Positions 28,229-37,995 of a stretch of DNA of 47,317 nt are shown in pieces (the first letter of the stretch is position 1; each line of letters begins with the position of its first letter). The DNA is from Halothiobacillus sp. (GTDB taxonomy: Bacteria > Pseudomonadota > Gammaproteobacteria > Halothiobacillales > Halothiobacillaceae), in assembly GCA_011389965.1 (NCBI GenBank), contig JAABTF010000016.1:1-47317 (forward strand), read 5' to 3'. The notes under the pieces were generated by a model that was not told the DNA's origin, did no database searches, and saw nothing but the letters and a program-made list of their open reading frames with translations. A program made the position numbers and the translations under genes.

Positions 28229-28930
28229 ATGCCCCGCCCTGTTTCTTTCCGTCTTCTCCCGGCCCTCGGCGCGGCCCTGCTGGCCATCTCGCTGGCCGGC
28301 TGCGACTCGGCTCCGCCAAGTCATGCCTTCCTGCCCTGGGACATGGAGATCAATCAGCGGGGCCATGTCGAGGTCTTCGGCATCACCCTGGGAGAAAGCA
28401 GCCTGCTGGATTTCAGCCGCCGGTACGGGCAGAAGGCCGATCTGGCGATGTTTGCCAAGCCCGGCGCGCCCCTGACGATGGAGGCGTACTTTGGCCGCAT
28501 GAATGTGGGGCCGTTGACAGCCCGCGTGGTGCTGGTCGCCGATGTCTCACCGGAAACACTGGAGCGCTGGGCAGCGGAATCGACCATCGCCGACCCCACC
28601 CCGAGCGGCGCGCGCAAGCTCTCTTTGTCCGACGAGGCCTTGCAGGAGGCTCAGCACAAGCCGATCCGCTCCATCAGCTATGCGCCGAGCGCGGACTACA
28701 GCGAGGCCTTGATTACCCGCCGATTCGGCGAGCCGTCGGACAAGCGTCCCATCCCCCGCGGGGAGCGCGAGGCGGACGAACCGCCCGCCACGCTGTGGCT
28801 GTACCCGGAGAAGGGATTGGCCATCACGGTGGAATCCGATGACACGGAGCTGTTTCAGTACATCAACCCCGAGCACTTCGACAGACTGGTCGAACGCACG
28901 CTCGAAAGCGGGGCGCAAGGCGCCCCCTGA
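28229..28930 (+). CDS. Putative lipoprotein of unknown function
   Basis: 233 aa. A signal peptide ends in the lipobox Leu-Ala-Gly-Cys (Cys25 by the visible sequence, first residue of the mature protein), so it should be a membrane-anchored lipoprotein. The mature part has no cysteines and no motif I can assign. Segments such as VEVFGITLGESSLLDFSRRYG (about 47-67) and TLWLYPEKGLAITVESDD (about 188-205) suggest a mixed alpha/beta fold repeated twice. It is divergent from the exported rhodanese gene and convergent with prfC. I do not recognise the family. Confidence 0.6.
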   Translation: MPRPVSFRLLPALGAALLAISLAGCDSAPPSHAFLPWDMEINQRGHVEVFGITLGESSLLDFSRRYGQKADLAMFAKPGAPLTMEAYFGRMNVGPLTARVVLVADVSPETLERWAAESTIADPTPSGARKLSLSDEALQEAQHKPIRSISYAPSADYSEALITRRFGEPSDKRPIPRGEREADEPPATLWLYPEKGLAITVESDDTELFQYINPEHFDRLVERTLESGAQGAP

Positions 28931-28990
28931 GCGAGGCCCTGTCGAGTCGGCCCTTTGTGACCGACCCCGTCAATCACACAGTTGGCGGAC

Positions 28991-30595
28991 TCAATCCGTG
29001 CTGTAGTCCCCGTGCTCGCGGGTAGCCAGAAAGCGCACCTCGGGCCAGCGCTCCTGGGTCATCTGCAGGTTCACCCGCGTGGGGGCGATGTAGACCAGTT
29101 CGCCGGCATGATCGATCGCGAGATTCGCCTGGTTCTTGCTCTTGAACTCCTCGAAGCGCTTGGGATCGTCGCACTCCACCCAGCGGGCGGTGTTGACGTT
29201 GACCGCCTCGAACCGGCAATCGACGTTGTACTCGTCCTTCAGCCGCTGAGCCACCACATCGAACTGCAGCACGCCCACGGCACCCAGGATCAGGTCGTTG
29301 TTGGTCAGCGGCCGGTAGAGCTGGGTTGCCCCTTCCTCACACAGCTGTGACAAGCCCTTGAGCAACTGCTTGGACTTGAGCGGATCCTTGAGCTGCGCGC
29401 GGCGGAACAGTTCCGGGGCGAAGTTGGGGATGCCAGTGAAGGCCAGCTTCTCGCCTTCGGTGAAGGTGTCACCGATGCGGACCGTCCCGTGATTGTGGAT
29501 ACCGATGATGTCGCCGGCCTGGGCGGTTTCCAGTCGGACGCGGTCCGAGGACATGAAGGTCAGCGCGTCCGGGATCTTGACGTCGCGCCCCAGCCGCACG
29601 TGATGCGACTTCATGCCGCGACGGAACTCGCCTGAGCAGATGCGCAGAAAGGCGATCCGGTCGCGGTGCTGCGGGTCCATGTTCGCCTGTATCTTGAACA
29701 CAAAGCCGGTGAACTTGTTCTCGGAGGGTTCGACGGTGCGCCCCGTGGCCTCGCGCGGCTGCGGCGGCGGCGCGTACTCGACAAAATCATCGAGAAGCGA
29801 CTGCACACCGAAGTTGTTCATCGCCGAACCGAAGTAGACCGGCGTCTGTTCACCCTCCAGGTAGGCGTCGAGATCGAACTCGTCGGCCGCCCCCTGCACC
29901 AGCTCCATCTCCTCACGCAACTCGTCGGCCTGGGTACCGAGACGCTCGTCAAGAAGGGGGTTGTCGAGGCCCTTGATCGCCTCGACGGCCTGGTCACGGG
30001 TGCCGTCGGCCGTGCCGTAGAGATAGACAGTGTCCAGCGCCAGGTGGTAGATCCCCCGGAAGCGCTTGCCGCTGCCGATCGGCCAGGTCACCGGCGCGCA
30101 GCGGATATTGAGCACGGTCTCGACCTCGTCCAGCAGCTCCAGCGGGTCGCGTCCCTCGCGGTCGAGCTTGTTGACGAAGGTCATGATCGGCGTGGTGCGC
30201 AGGCGGCAGACCTCCATCAGCTTGATGGTGCGCGCCTCGACACCCTTGGCCGCGTCGATCACCATCAGCGCCGAGTCCACCGCGGTCAGCACCCGATAGG
30301 TGTCTTCGGAGAAGTCCTCGTGACCGGGAGTGTCGAGCAGGTTGACGATCCGCTCGCGGTAGGGGAACTGCATCACGGAACTGGTCACCGAGATGCCGCG
30401 CTCCTTCTCCATCGCCATCCAGTCGGAGGTGGCGTGCCGGCCGGACTTGCGCCCCTTGACCGTGCCGGCGAGCTGGATGGCGCCGCCGAACAGCAGCAGC
30501 TTTTCGGTCATGGTGGTCTTGCCCGCATCCGGGTGCGAAATGATCGCGAAGGTGCGGCGGCTGGAGTAATCGTTTTCTGGGGTGGTCACTGTCAT
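28991..30595 (-). CDS. prfC: Peptide chain release factor 3
   Basis: GTPase that recycles release factors 1 and 2 from the ribosome after termination. 534 aa, the family norm (about 529). The G1 loop is SHPDAGKTT (residues about 20-28), the switch region has the [12 protein letters not shown] segment (about 86-97), and G4 is in [12 protein letters not shown] (about 139-150). The translation-factor beta-barrel domains follow, including [12 protein letters not shown] near the C-terminal region. It lies 63 bases downstream of rimI on the same strand with a perfect hairpin in between. Confidence 0.96.
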   Translation of the reverse strand: MTVTTPENDYSSRRTFAIISHPDAGKTTMTEKLLLFGGAIQLAGTVKGRKSGRHATSDWMAMEKERGISVTSSVMQFPYRERIVNLLDTPGHEDFSEDTYRVLTAVDSALMVIDAAKGVEARTIKLMEVCRLRTTPIMTFVNKLDREGRDPLELLDEVETVLNIRCAPVTWPIGSGKRFRGIYHLALDTVYLYGTADGTRDQAVEAIKGLDNPLLDERLGTQADELREEMELVQGAADEFDLDAYLEGEQTPVYFGSAMNNFGVQSLLDDFVEYAPPPQPREATGRTVEPSENKFTGFVFKIQANMDPQHRDRIAFLRICSGEFRRGMKSHHVRLGRDVKIPDALTFMSSDRVRLETAQAGDIIGIHNHGTVRIGDTFTEGEKLAFTGIPNFAPELFRRAQLKDPLKSKQLLKGLSQLCEEGATQLYRPLTNNDLILGAVGVLQFDVVAQRLKDEYNVDCRFEAVNVNTARWVECDDPKRFEEFKSKNQANLAIDHAGELVYIAPTRVNLQMTQERWPEVRFLATREHGDYSTD

Positions 30596-30623
30596 GGAAT
30601 CGTCGGCTGGATTTCGTGTGGAA

Positions 30624-30644
30624 TCACCGGATGCTATCCGGTGA
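30624..30644 (-). other. Perfect hairpin between rimI and prfC
   Basis: A 9-bp stem (tcaccggat / atccggtga) with a 3-base loop lies in the 63-base gap. There is no T tract, so it may be a processing or stabilising element or a weak terminator rather than a true transcript end. Confidence 0.35.
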
Positions 30645-30658
30645 GCGAGGCGGGCTGG

Positions 30659-31135
30659 TCAAGCCAGAAGGCGGCGCATGACGCGCGCATCCTCGCGCCC
30701 CGTTGGGGCCGGATAATACGCCTTTCGATGGCCAATATCCGCAAATCCCAACGACTCGTACAAGGCAATGGCCCCGCGGTTGCCCGCCCGGACTTCCAGG
30801 AGCACGGAGTGGACGTCTTGGGCCGCCGCGCTGTCGAGCAATCGCTGGAGCAGGAAGCGGCCGACGCCCCGACGCTGGACGGACGGATCGACGCAGAGGT
30901 TGAGCAGATGCCACTCGTCGAGTACCGGCATGACCACGGAATAGCCCAGCAAGCACCCGCGAGTGAAGGCACCGTCGAAGTGATATCCCGCCCGCAGGCA
31001 ATCCTCGAACACCGCCTCACTCCAGGGATAGGGTTGGGCCGCCTCCTCGATGGCGAGGATCTCGGGCAGATCCTCCCCGGCGAGTGCCGCCCAGTCATAG
31101 CCGGCCGACTCGATCGCCGGGGAAAAGTCCGTCAT
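30659..31135 (-). CDS. rimI: Ribosomal protein S18 alanine N-acetyltransferase
   Basis: 158 aa GNAT-fold acetyltransferase that acetylates the N-terminus of ribosomal protein S18. The acetyl-CoA loop is VDPSVQRRGVGRFLLQRLL (about residues 78-96). LLEVRAGNRGAIALYESLGFADIGHRKAYY covers the RimI signature near 109-138. The start at 31135 overlaps the end of the upstream gene in ATGA, so translation is coupled. The longer frame to 31231 is not used. Confidence 0.88.
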   Translation of the reverse strand: MTDFSPAIESAGYDWAALAGEDLPEILAIEEAAQPYPWSEAVFEDCLRAGYHFDGAFTRGCLLGYSVVMPVLDEWHLLNLCVDPSVQRRGVGRFLLQRLLDSAAAQDVHSVLLEVRAGNRGAIALYESLGFADIGHRKAYYPAPTGREDARVMRRLLA

Positions 31136-31683
31136 GTGCCCGGACGACCGGCTCGCGGGGACCGGGTCGCCAGTGCCTTCCACAAGCGGCGCTTGGCCGT
31201 GGCGTCCGCGGCGATCTCGGCCAGGGGCCATCGCCGTCCGCCGACAATGACCACCTCCTCGGTGCCACCGACAGGCTCCACGTCATCACTGGATGGTGCG
31301 CGGCATGGCAGCCCCGCCCAGCCGGCGATCGCCTCGGCCAGCGCGGCATGCATGGAGCCCCGTGCCACGATCACCCCCTCCGTCGGGAGCGGTATGTCCG
31401 GACTCGATTCATCGCGCGGTGTCGGCTCGGGTGTGACAGCAGCGGCCGTTTCATGATGGTCTGCGGCGGCGGGCAGTTGGACCGGTGTTGCTGCCGGCCG
31501 GTCATCGACCGCCTCGGCCGGGACCGATGACTCGGCAACCACCTCGGTCGGCATCGCTTCGGCCTCTACAGCGGGCATCCCTGTCGCCGCGGCGTGGGTC
31601 GGCCGGGACACCCGCCCACTGGGCCGGTAGGAGTCGATACCCAACCAGCCCAGAGCCGCATGCCTGTCGGCACGCACCCTCAT
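31132..31683 (-). CDS. Probable HolD-like protein (DNA polymerase III psi subunit)
   Basis: 183 aa from ATG 31683; the GTG at 31719, overlapping the leuA stop, would give 195. The first 20 residues (RADRHAALGWLGIDSYRP) resemble the N-terminus of psi (the piece that contacts the chi subunit, with its LGI-W/Y pattern). The C-terminus ends with PLAEIAADATAKRRLWKAL, close in pattern to the E. coli psi ending with ANPTARAALWQQI. Between them lies a low-complexity Ala/Pro/Thr/Glu linker of about 70 residues. Context agrees: holD lies directly before rimI in E. coli. Because psi is poorly conserved and the linker is atypical, confidence is moderate. It could instead be an unrelated protein. Confidence 0.5.
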   Translation of the reverse strand: MRVRADRHAALGWLGIDSYRPSGRVSRPTHAAATGMPAVEAEAMPTEVVAESSVPAEAVDDRPAATPVQLPAAADHHETAAAVTPEPTPRDESSPDIPLPTEGVIVARGSMHAALAEAIAGWAGLPCRAPSSDDVEPVGGTEEVVIVGGRRWPLAEIAADATAKRRLWKALATRSPRAGRPGT

Positions 31684-31708
31684 GCCCTCAAGCCCCGCCC
31701 GCTCCGGA

Positions 31709-33256
31709 TCACACGTCACCCATCTGGGGATGGGCCCGCTTGGGCGGATGCTCCAGTCGCTCGACGGCGTTGAGATAGGCCTTGGCCGAGGCGATCACGA
31801 TGTCCGTGTCCGCACCCTGCCCAGTAACGATCCGCCCGGCGCGCTCGAGACGCACATTGACCTCACCTTGGGCATCGGTGCCACTGGTGATGTTGTTGAC
31901 CGAATACAGCTGCAGGTTGGCCCCCGAGGCGACGATCTTCTCGATCGCCGCCAGGGCCGCATCGACCGGCCCGGCGCCGGTGGCCGTGGCGGTCATTTCC
32001 TCGCCCCGGATCGAGGCGGTGACGGTCGCCTCCGGAGTTTCGCCGGTCTCCGAACACACATGCAGGGAAACCAGTCGCAGCGCTTCTTCCTGCTCGTCGA
32101 ACACCTCGGAGACCAGCGCCTGGATGTCCTCGTCGAAGATCTCGCGCTTCTTGTCGGCCAGCTCCTTAAAACGGCGGAAGGCGTCGTTGAGTGCCTCCTC
32201 GCTCTCGAGTTCCACACCCAGGTCATGCAGGCGGCTCTTGAAGGCATTGCGGCCAGAGAGCTTGCCCAACGACAGCCGGTTGGTCGACCAGCCCACGTCC
32301 TCGGCGCGCATGATCTCGTAGGTCTCGCGGTGCTTGAGCACGCCGTCCTGGTGGATGCCGGATTCGTGGGCGAAGGCGTTGGCCCCGACGATCGCCTTGT
32401 TCGGCTGCACCGGGTAGCCGGTAATGGTGGAGACCAGCTTGGAGGTCGGCACGATCTGGGTGGTGTCGATGCGGGTCGATACGCCATACATGTCCTGGCG
32501 GGTGCGGGTGGCCATCACCACCTCTTCCAGCGCGGCGTTGCCGGCCCGTTCGCCCAGGCCATTGATCGTGCACTCTACCTGGCGGAAGCCCGAACGCACC
32601 GCGGCCAGCGAGTTGGCCACGGCCAGCCCGAGGTCGTTATGGCAGTGCGTCGACCAGACCACCTTGTCCGCGCCCTTGACCCGCTCGATCAGCGTGGCCA
32701 TCTGCTCGCCCCACTGGCCCGGGGTGGCGTAGCCGACCGTGTCGGGCACGTTCAGGGTGGTGGCACCGGCCTCGATCACCGCCTCGAACACCCGCACCAG
32801 GAAGTCCATGTCCGAGCGCACCGCGTCCTCGGCGGAGAATTCGACGTCGTCGGTGTACTCGCGGGCGATCTTGACCGCGTTCACCGCATGCCCGACCACC
32901 TCGTCCGGCGTCATGCGGAGCTTCTTCTCCATGTGGATCGGGCTGGTGGCGATGAAGGTGTGGATGCGGCGCTTGGGCGCGGGCGAGACCGCTTCGCCGG
33001 CACGGCGCACATCCTTCTCGCCGGCACGCGCCAGCGAGCAGACCGTGGAATGCTGCACGTGTTCGGCGATGGTGCGGATGGCATTGAAGTCGCCCTCGCT
33101 CGCCGCGGCAAAACCCGCCTCGATCACGTCCACGCCCAACCGTTCGAGTTGGCGCGCAATGCGCAGCTTCTCGTCGCGGGTCATGGATGCGCCGGGACTC
33201 TGTTCCCCGTCGCGGAGCGTGGTATCAAAGATGATCAACGAGTCACTGCTGCTCAT
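31709..33256 (-). CDS. leuA: 2-isopropylmalate synthase
   Basis: First committed enzyme of leucine synthesis: condenses acetyl-CoA with 2-oxoisovalerate. 515 aa, family norm. The TIM-barrel catalytic part opens with [16 protein letters not shown] (about residues 9-24) and includes the metal site [20 protein letters not shown]; the GAGERAGN-like [15 protein letters not shown] follows. The C-terminal regulatory domain (about 390-510), which binds leucine for feedback inhibition, is present. It is preceded by a 238-base leader with a leucine-rich upstream ORF and a hairpin, listed separately. A Shine-Dalgarno GAGG lies 8 bases before the ATG. Confidence 0.96.
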   Translation of the reverse strand: MSSSDSLIIFDTTLRDGEQSPGASMTRDEKLRIARQLERLGVDVIEAGFAAASEGDFNAIRTIAEHVQHSTVCSLARAGEKDVRRAGEAVSPAPKRRIHTFIATSPIHMEKKLRMTPDEVVGHAVNAVKIAREYTDDVEFSAEDAVRSDMDFLVRVFEAVIEAGATTLNVPDTVGYATPGQWGEQMATLIERVKGADKVVWSTHCHNDLGLAVANSLAAVRSGFRQVECTINGLGERAGNAALEEVVMATRTRQDMYGVSTRIDTTQIVPTSKLVSTITGYPVQPNKAIVGANAFAHESGIHQDGVLKHRETYEIMRAEDVGWSTNRLSLGKLSGRNAFKSRLHDLGVELESEEALNDAFRRFKELADKKREIFDEDIQALVSEVFDEQEEALRLVSLHVCSETGETPEATVTASIRGEEMTATATGAGPVDAALAAIEKIVASGANLQLYSVNNITSGTDAQGEVNVRLERAGRIVTGQGADTDIVIASAKAYLNAVERLEHPPKRAHPQMGDV

Positions 33257-33276
33257 TGCGAAAAACCTCGATTGCG

Positions 33277-33300
33277 ACCGCCGGACGAGTGTCCGACGGT
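33277..33300 (-). terminator. Terminator-like hairpin before leuA
   Basis: A 10-bp stem (one G-T pair) with a 4-base loop. On the - strand the run of five T follows only after 11 bases (33261-33265), so it is not a canonical terminator. It may be an attenuator or a structure that affects access to the leuA ribosome site. Confidence 0.3.
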
Positions 33301-33349
33301 ATTTCCATTTGAAGGGGTGGTCGCGTATCTCGCCTCGCCAGGTTCCGTA

Positions 33350-33463
33350 TCAGCCGCCTACCGACGGCAGTCGCAGCAGCAGCGACGAGCAGACGACACG
33401 CAACCCGGCCAACGGGACGGTGGCCGGGAGGGAAAAACGGGCTGCGCGCGAACGACTACTCAT
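33350..33463 (-). CDS. Possible leucine leader peptide
   Basis: A 37-codon ORF upstream of leuA on the same strand, ending 93 bases before the leuA start. Seven of its residues are leucine, and four of them fall within five codons near the end (CTG CTG CTG CGA CTG, 33368-33382), then five further sense codons and TGA. This recalls E. coli leuL, which has four adjacent leucine codons. Against it: no good ribosome site precedes the ATG at 33463, and the codons may simply reflect GC-rich DNA. TTG codons inside the frame are alternative starts. Confidence 0.35.
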   Translation of the reverse strand: MSSRSRAARFSLPATVPLAGLRVVCSSLLLRLPSVGG

Positions 33464-33494
33464 AGGATAAAGGTAACGACCTGCGCCAGCGGAT

Positions 33495-34271
33495 TCAAGA
33501 CGCCCGCTTCCACCGCCGCCTTATGCCTCGGGAGAGCATCCACAGCGGTGCCGACAGGGCATAGGCGGAAGCCAGCACCCAGACGGTCAGCGCGAAGTCC
33601 TTGAGGGCCACCACGAACAGCACGATCAACAACGGCACGCTGAGAAACGACACGCGCAGCTGCGGCGAGAATCGCTTGCCGCTGATGTAGGGAAAGCTCG
33701 ACACCATCAGCAGGCCGGTGGTGATGGTGATGACCCATACCCAGCCAATCTGCTCACGGAACGCGATGCCGTGCGACTCGAAGAACCACACCATGCCCAT
33801 CAGCACCGCCGCGGCGGCCGGCGAGGCTAGGCCCACGAAGTAGCCCTTGTCGACGGTTTCCACCTGGACATTGAAGCGTGCCAGGCGGATGGCCGCCGCC
33901 GCCGCGAAGACGAAGGCACCCAGCATGCCCCAACGATCACCCATGCCCTGCAGACTCCACAGGAACATGATCAGGGCCGGCGCAATGCCGAAAGACACCA
34001 CGTCGGAGAGCGAGTCGTACTGGATACCGAACTCGGACTCTGTGCCGGTCATGCGGGCCACGCGCCCGTCCATGCCGTCGAGCAGCATGGCCACGAAAAC
34101 TGCGATGGCCGCCGGGACGAAGTCGTCCTGGACGGCCATCACAATCGCGAAAAAACCGGCGAACAAGGCGCCGGTGGTAAACAGATTGGGCAACAGATAG
34201 ATCGCCTTGCGCCGCCGACGGTCCGCCGGCTTATCGCTGGTCTGGCTGTCGGTCTGCGTTTCTGGATCCAT
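33495..34271 (-). CDS. pssA: CDP-diacylglycerol-serine O-phosphatidyltransferase
   Basis: Inner-membrane enzyme that makes phosphatidylserine, the precursor of phosphatidylethanolamine. 258 aa with about six to seven hydrophobic segments. The CDP-alcohol phosphotransferase motif D-G-x2-A-R-x8-G-x3-D-x3-D is complete at D68-G69...A72-R73...G82...D86...D90. The N-terminus is polar (about 20 residues). This is the integral-membrane type II enzyme, unrelated to the E. coli PssA. It is placed between ilvC and leuA, an order seen in several proteobacteria. It starts 27 bases after ilvC with GAGGTGA upstream. Confidence 0.93.
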   Translation of the reverse strand: MDPETQTDSQTSDKPADRRRRKAIYLLPNLFTTGALFAGFFAIVMAVQDDFVPAAIAVFVAMLLDGMDGRVARMTGTESEFGIQYDSLSDVVSFGIAPALIMFLWSLQGMGDRWGMLGAFVFAAAAAIRLARFNVQVETVDKGYFVGLASPAAAAVLMGMVWFFESHGIAFREQIGWVWVITITTGLLMVSSFPYISGKRFSPQLRVSFLSVPLLIVLFVVALKDFALTVWVLASAYALSAPLWMLSRGIRRRWKRAS

Positions 34272-34298
34272 CGGTCACCTCGTTGCGCGACAGCCCGA

Positions 34299-35871
<1,573 letters not shown>

Positions 35872-35883
35872 GTCAGGCCGCCC

Positions 35884-37584
35884 TCACAACAGGATCATTT
35901 CGTTAAGGCCCGCGCCCGCGGGAACCATCGGGTAGACGTTCTCTTCCGGATCGGTCTGGAAGTCCATGAAGACCAGTCGGTCCTTCATGGCGAACGCCTC
36001 CCGAAGAGCGCCCTCGACGTCGGAGGGTTTATCGATACGCATACCGACGTGACCGTATGACTCGGCCAGCTTGACGAAATCCGGCAGGGAATCCATGTAA
36101 CTCATCGCGTAGCGTCCGGAGTAGAAAAACTCCTGCCACTGACGAACCATGCCGAGATAGCCGTTGTTGAGACTGACGATCTTGACCGGCAGTTGGTACT
36201 GCAATGCAGTGGACATCTCCTGACTGCACATCTGGATGCTGCCCTCGCCCGTCACGCAGGCCACCTCTTCGTCGGGAAAGGCCCACTTGGCGCCCAGCGC
36301 GGCCGGCAAACCGAACCCCATCGTGCCCAGCCCGCCGGAGTTGATCCAGCGATGAGGCTTGTTGAAGCCATAGTACTGCGCGGCCCACATCTGGTGCTGG
36401 CCGACGTCGGAGGTGACAAAGGCATCACCGCCGGTGACTTCCCAGAGCTTCTGTACGACGTATTGCGGCTTGATGATGTCGTCGGACCATTTGTACTCGA
36501 GGCTCTTCATGCCCCGCCACTGCTCGATCCGATCCCACCAGCTCTCTAGTTCTTTGGGCTTTTTCGCCCCACCGGCCTGGTTGACCAGGTCGATCATCTC
36601 GGTAAGCACCGACTTGACCGCACCCACGATCGGCACGTCGACTACGACGTTTTTGGAGATCGAAGACGGATCGATGTCAACGTGGACTATCTTGGCGTAC
36701 GGGCAGAACTTGGACAGGTCCCCGGTGACGCGGTCATCAAAACGCGCACCAATGGCGATCAGGACATCACAGTGATGCATGCCCATGTTCGCTTCGTAGG
36801 TACCGTGCATGCCGAGCATGCCCAGGAACTGCTTGTCACTTGATGGATAGGCACCCAGCCCCATCAACGTGTTGACGATCGGGTAGCCCAGCTTTCGGGT
36901 GAAATGCGTCAGTTCATCACCCGCGCGCCCAAGAATGACACCACCGCCGGTATAGATCATGGGACGTTCGGCATTGACGATCATATCGACCGCCTTGCGA
37001 ATCTGGCCGGAATGTCCTTTCTCGGTCGGCTGGTAGGAGCGCATGGCGACCTTTTCCGGATACGAGAACGGCACCTTGACCTTCGGGTCCGTGACATCTT
37101 TGGGGATGTCGACCACGACGGGGCCTGGGCGTCCGGTGGTCGCCACGTAGAAAGCCTTCTTGATGGTCTCGGCCATGTCACGCACGTCCTTGACCATGAA
37201 GTTGTGCTTCACGCAGGGACGGGTGATGCCGACGTTGTCGACTTCTTGGAACGCGTCGTTGCCGATCAGCGCACTGTGGACCTGACCGGTGAACACCACC
37301 AGAGGGATCGAATCCATGTGCGCAGTGGCGATACCGGTAACCGCGTTAGTGGCGCCGGGGCCTGAAGTCACCAGCACCACACCGGGCTTGCCCGTCGCCC
37401 GCGCAAAGCCGTCGGCCATGTGGACCGCGCCTTGCTCGTGGCGCACGAGGACGTGCTGCACCTGTTCCTGCTGGAACAGGGCGTCGTAAATGTGAAGGAC
37501 CGCCCCACCGGGGTAGCCGAAGACCGTATCGACTCCCTCGGCCTTGAGGCACTCGACCAAGATTTCACCGCCGGACAATTCCAC
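35884..37584 (-). CDS. ilvB: Acetolactate synthase large (catalytic) subunit
   Basis: Thiamine-diphosphate and FAD enzyme, first common step of branched-chain amino acid synthesis. With the GTG at 37584 (MELSGGEILVECL) it is 566 aa and matches the family start, and GAGGTGA lies about 8 bases upstream. The GTG at 37596 would overlap that ribosome site. The catalytic glutamate is in VLVRHEQGAVHMADG, the thiamine-binding motif is GEGSIQM...LNNGYLGMVRQW, and FAD contacts are in the middle domain. It heads the ilvBNC genes and has a long upstream region with a palindrome and repeats. Confidence 0.95.
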   Translation of the reverse strand: MELSGGEILVECLKAEGVDTVFGYPGGAVLHIYDALFQQEQVQHVLVRHEQGAVHMADGFARATGKPGVVLVTSGPGATNAVTGIATAHMDSIPLVVFTGQVHSALIGNDAFQEVDNVGITRPCVKHNFMVKDVRDMAETIKKAFYVATTGRPGPVVVDIPKDVTDPKVKVPFSYPEKVAMRSYQPTEKGHSGQIRKAVDMIVNAERPMIYTGGGVILGRAGDELTHFTRKLGYPIVNTLMGLGAYPSSDKQFLGMLGMHGTYEANMGMHHCDVLIAIGARFDDRVTGDLSKFCPYAKIVHVDIDPSSISKNVVVDVPIVGAVKSVLTEMIDLVNQAGGAKKPKELESWWDRIEQWRGMKSLEYKWSDDIIKPQYVVQKLWEVTGGDAFVTSDVGQHQMWAAQYYGFNKPHRWINSGGLGTMGFGLPAALGAKWAFPDEEVACVTGEGSIQMCSQEMSTALQYQLPVKIVSLNNGYLGMVRQWQEFFYSGRYAMSYMDSLPDFVKLAESYGHVGMRIDKPSDVEGALREAFAMKDRLVFMDFQTDPEENVYPMVPAGAGLNEMILL

Positions 37585-37880
37585 GAGAGTACTCACCTCG
37601 ATATAACGCGTTTTGCTGACAATACTTAGTGACCGGCGCTGGGACGCACGCAGGCACCCGACCGATCACCCGATTTCGGGGAAACCGTCCCCGCATCCGC
37701 GGGCAAGGGCCCCCGGATGGTCATCCTCTTCTTATTGAGTTTGCTTGACGCAAAAGGTGCAACGCGATCAACGCAGCCCATGACAACAGCAGCCCGCCGG
37801 CCCGACGAGGTCGTCGTCGGACAGACAGGCTGCCATCAACCGCGGATTGGCCCGATGGGGCTCGGCGGTCTCAATCGTAG

Positions 37881-37907
37881 ACCTGACAATATAACGCGTT
37901 GTCAGGT
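37881..37907. promoter_or_regulatory. 27-bp palindrome, candidate operator for ilvB
   Basis: The arms acctgacaa and ttgtcaggt are perfect, with the 9-base centre tataacgcg. A possible -10 (TATATT, - strand) lies inside. The element also carries the repeated 12-mer that recurs next to the ilvB start. Binding protein unknown. Confidence 0.45.
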
Positions 37908-37950
37908 GGATTTCACCATTATCAGGATCAGTGTCCTGTCTTGGAGAATG

Positions 37951-37978
37951 TCCCAAGGAGGCAGAAGCCTCCAAGGGA
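37951..37978 (-). terminator. Hairpin downstream of the unknown exported protein gene
   Basis: Stem parts tccc/ggga and ggaggc/gcctcc are separated by a symmetric two-base internal loop and close on a 4-base loop, 17 bases after the stop of the upstream - strand gene. It has no T run, so termination is plausible but not certain. Confidence 0.35.
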
Positions 37979-37995
37979 AATGCTCACTGCACGCT

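Larger units (their letters stand above)
33257..33494 (-). promoter_or_regulatory. Leader region of leuA (possible transcription attenuator)
   Basis: The gap between pssA and leuA holds, in order on the - strand: a short ORF with a cluster of leucine codons, a hairpin inside that ORF (33404-33428, 8-bp perfect stem), and a terminator-like hairpin (33277-33300) before the leuA ribosome site. The heptamer CCGTCGG (- strand) occurs both right after the leucine codons (33361-33367) and in the 5' arm of the terminator-like hairpin (33293-33299), so both copies can pair with the same 3' arm. This is the logic of an amino-acid attenuator, but the pairing is by eye. Confidence 0.4.
37597..37995 (-). 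promoter_or_regulatory. Upstream region of ilvB with palindrome, repeats and hairpins
   Basis: This gap contains no convincing gene. It holds a palindrome at 37881-37907 (9-bp arms, 9-base centre), a 12-bp element (atataacgcgtt) at 37601-37612 repeated at 37889-37900 in the same orientation, and a hairpin at 37694-37719 with 10 pairs and one mismatch. A promoter-like TATATT is contained in the palindrome on the - strand. Such a long leader (about 290 bases) suggests regulation, but I see no branched-chain leader peptide on this strand. Confidence 0.45.

Noticed and set aside
29666-31456. 596-codon + strand frame across prfC and rimI
   Set aside because: Crosses two real - strand genes; GC-rich shadow frame.
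31682-33604. 640-codon open frame on the + strand antisense to leuA
   Set aside because: It lies opposite a clearly recognised gene, has no family signature and is explained by high GC content reducing stop codons.
37717-37770. Peptide start with Val-Ile-Leu-Phe-Leu-Leu, which looks like a branched-chain leader peptide
   Set aside because: It is on the + strand, opposite to ilvB, with no branched-chain gene downstream; most likely chance.
37768-37836. Short - strand frame with three adjacent cysteines upstream of ilvB
   Set aside because: Cysteine is not a branched-chain amino acid, and no ribosome site or conservation can be shown.
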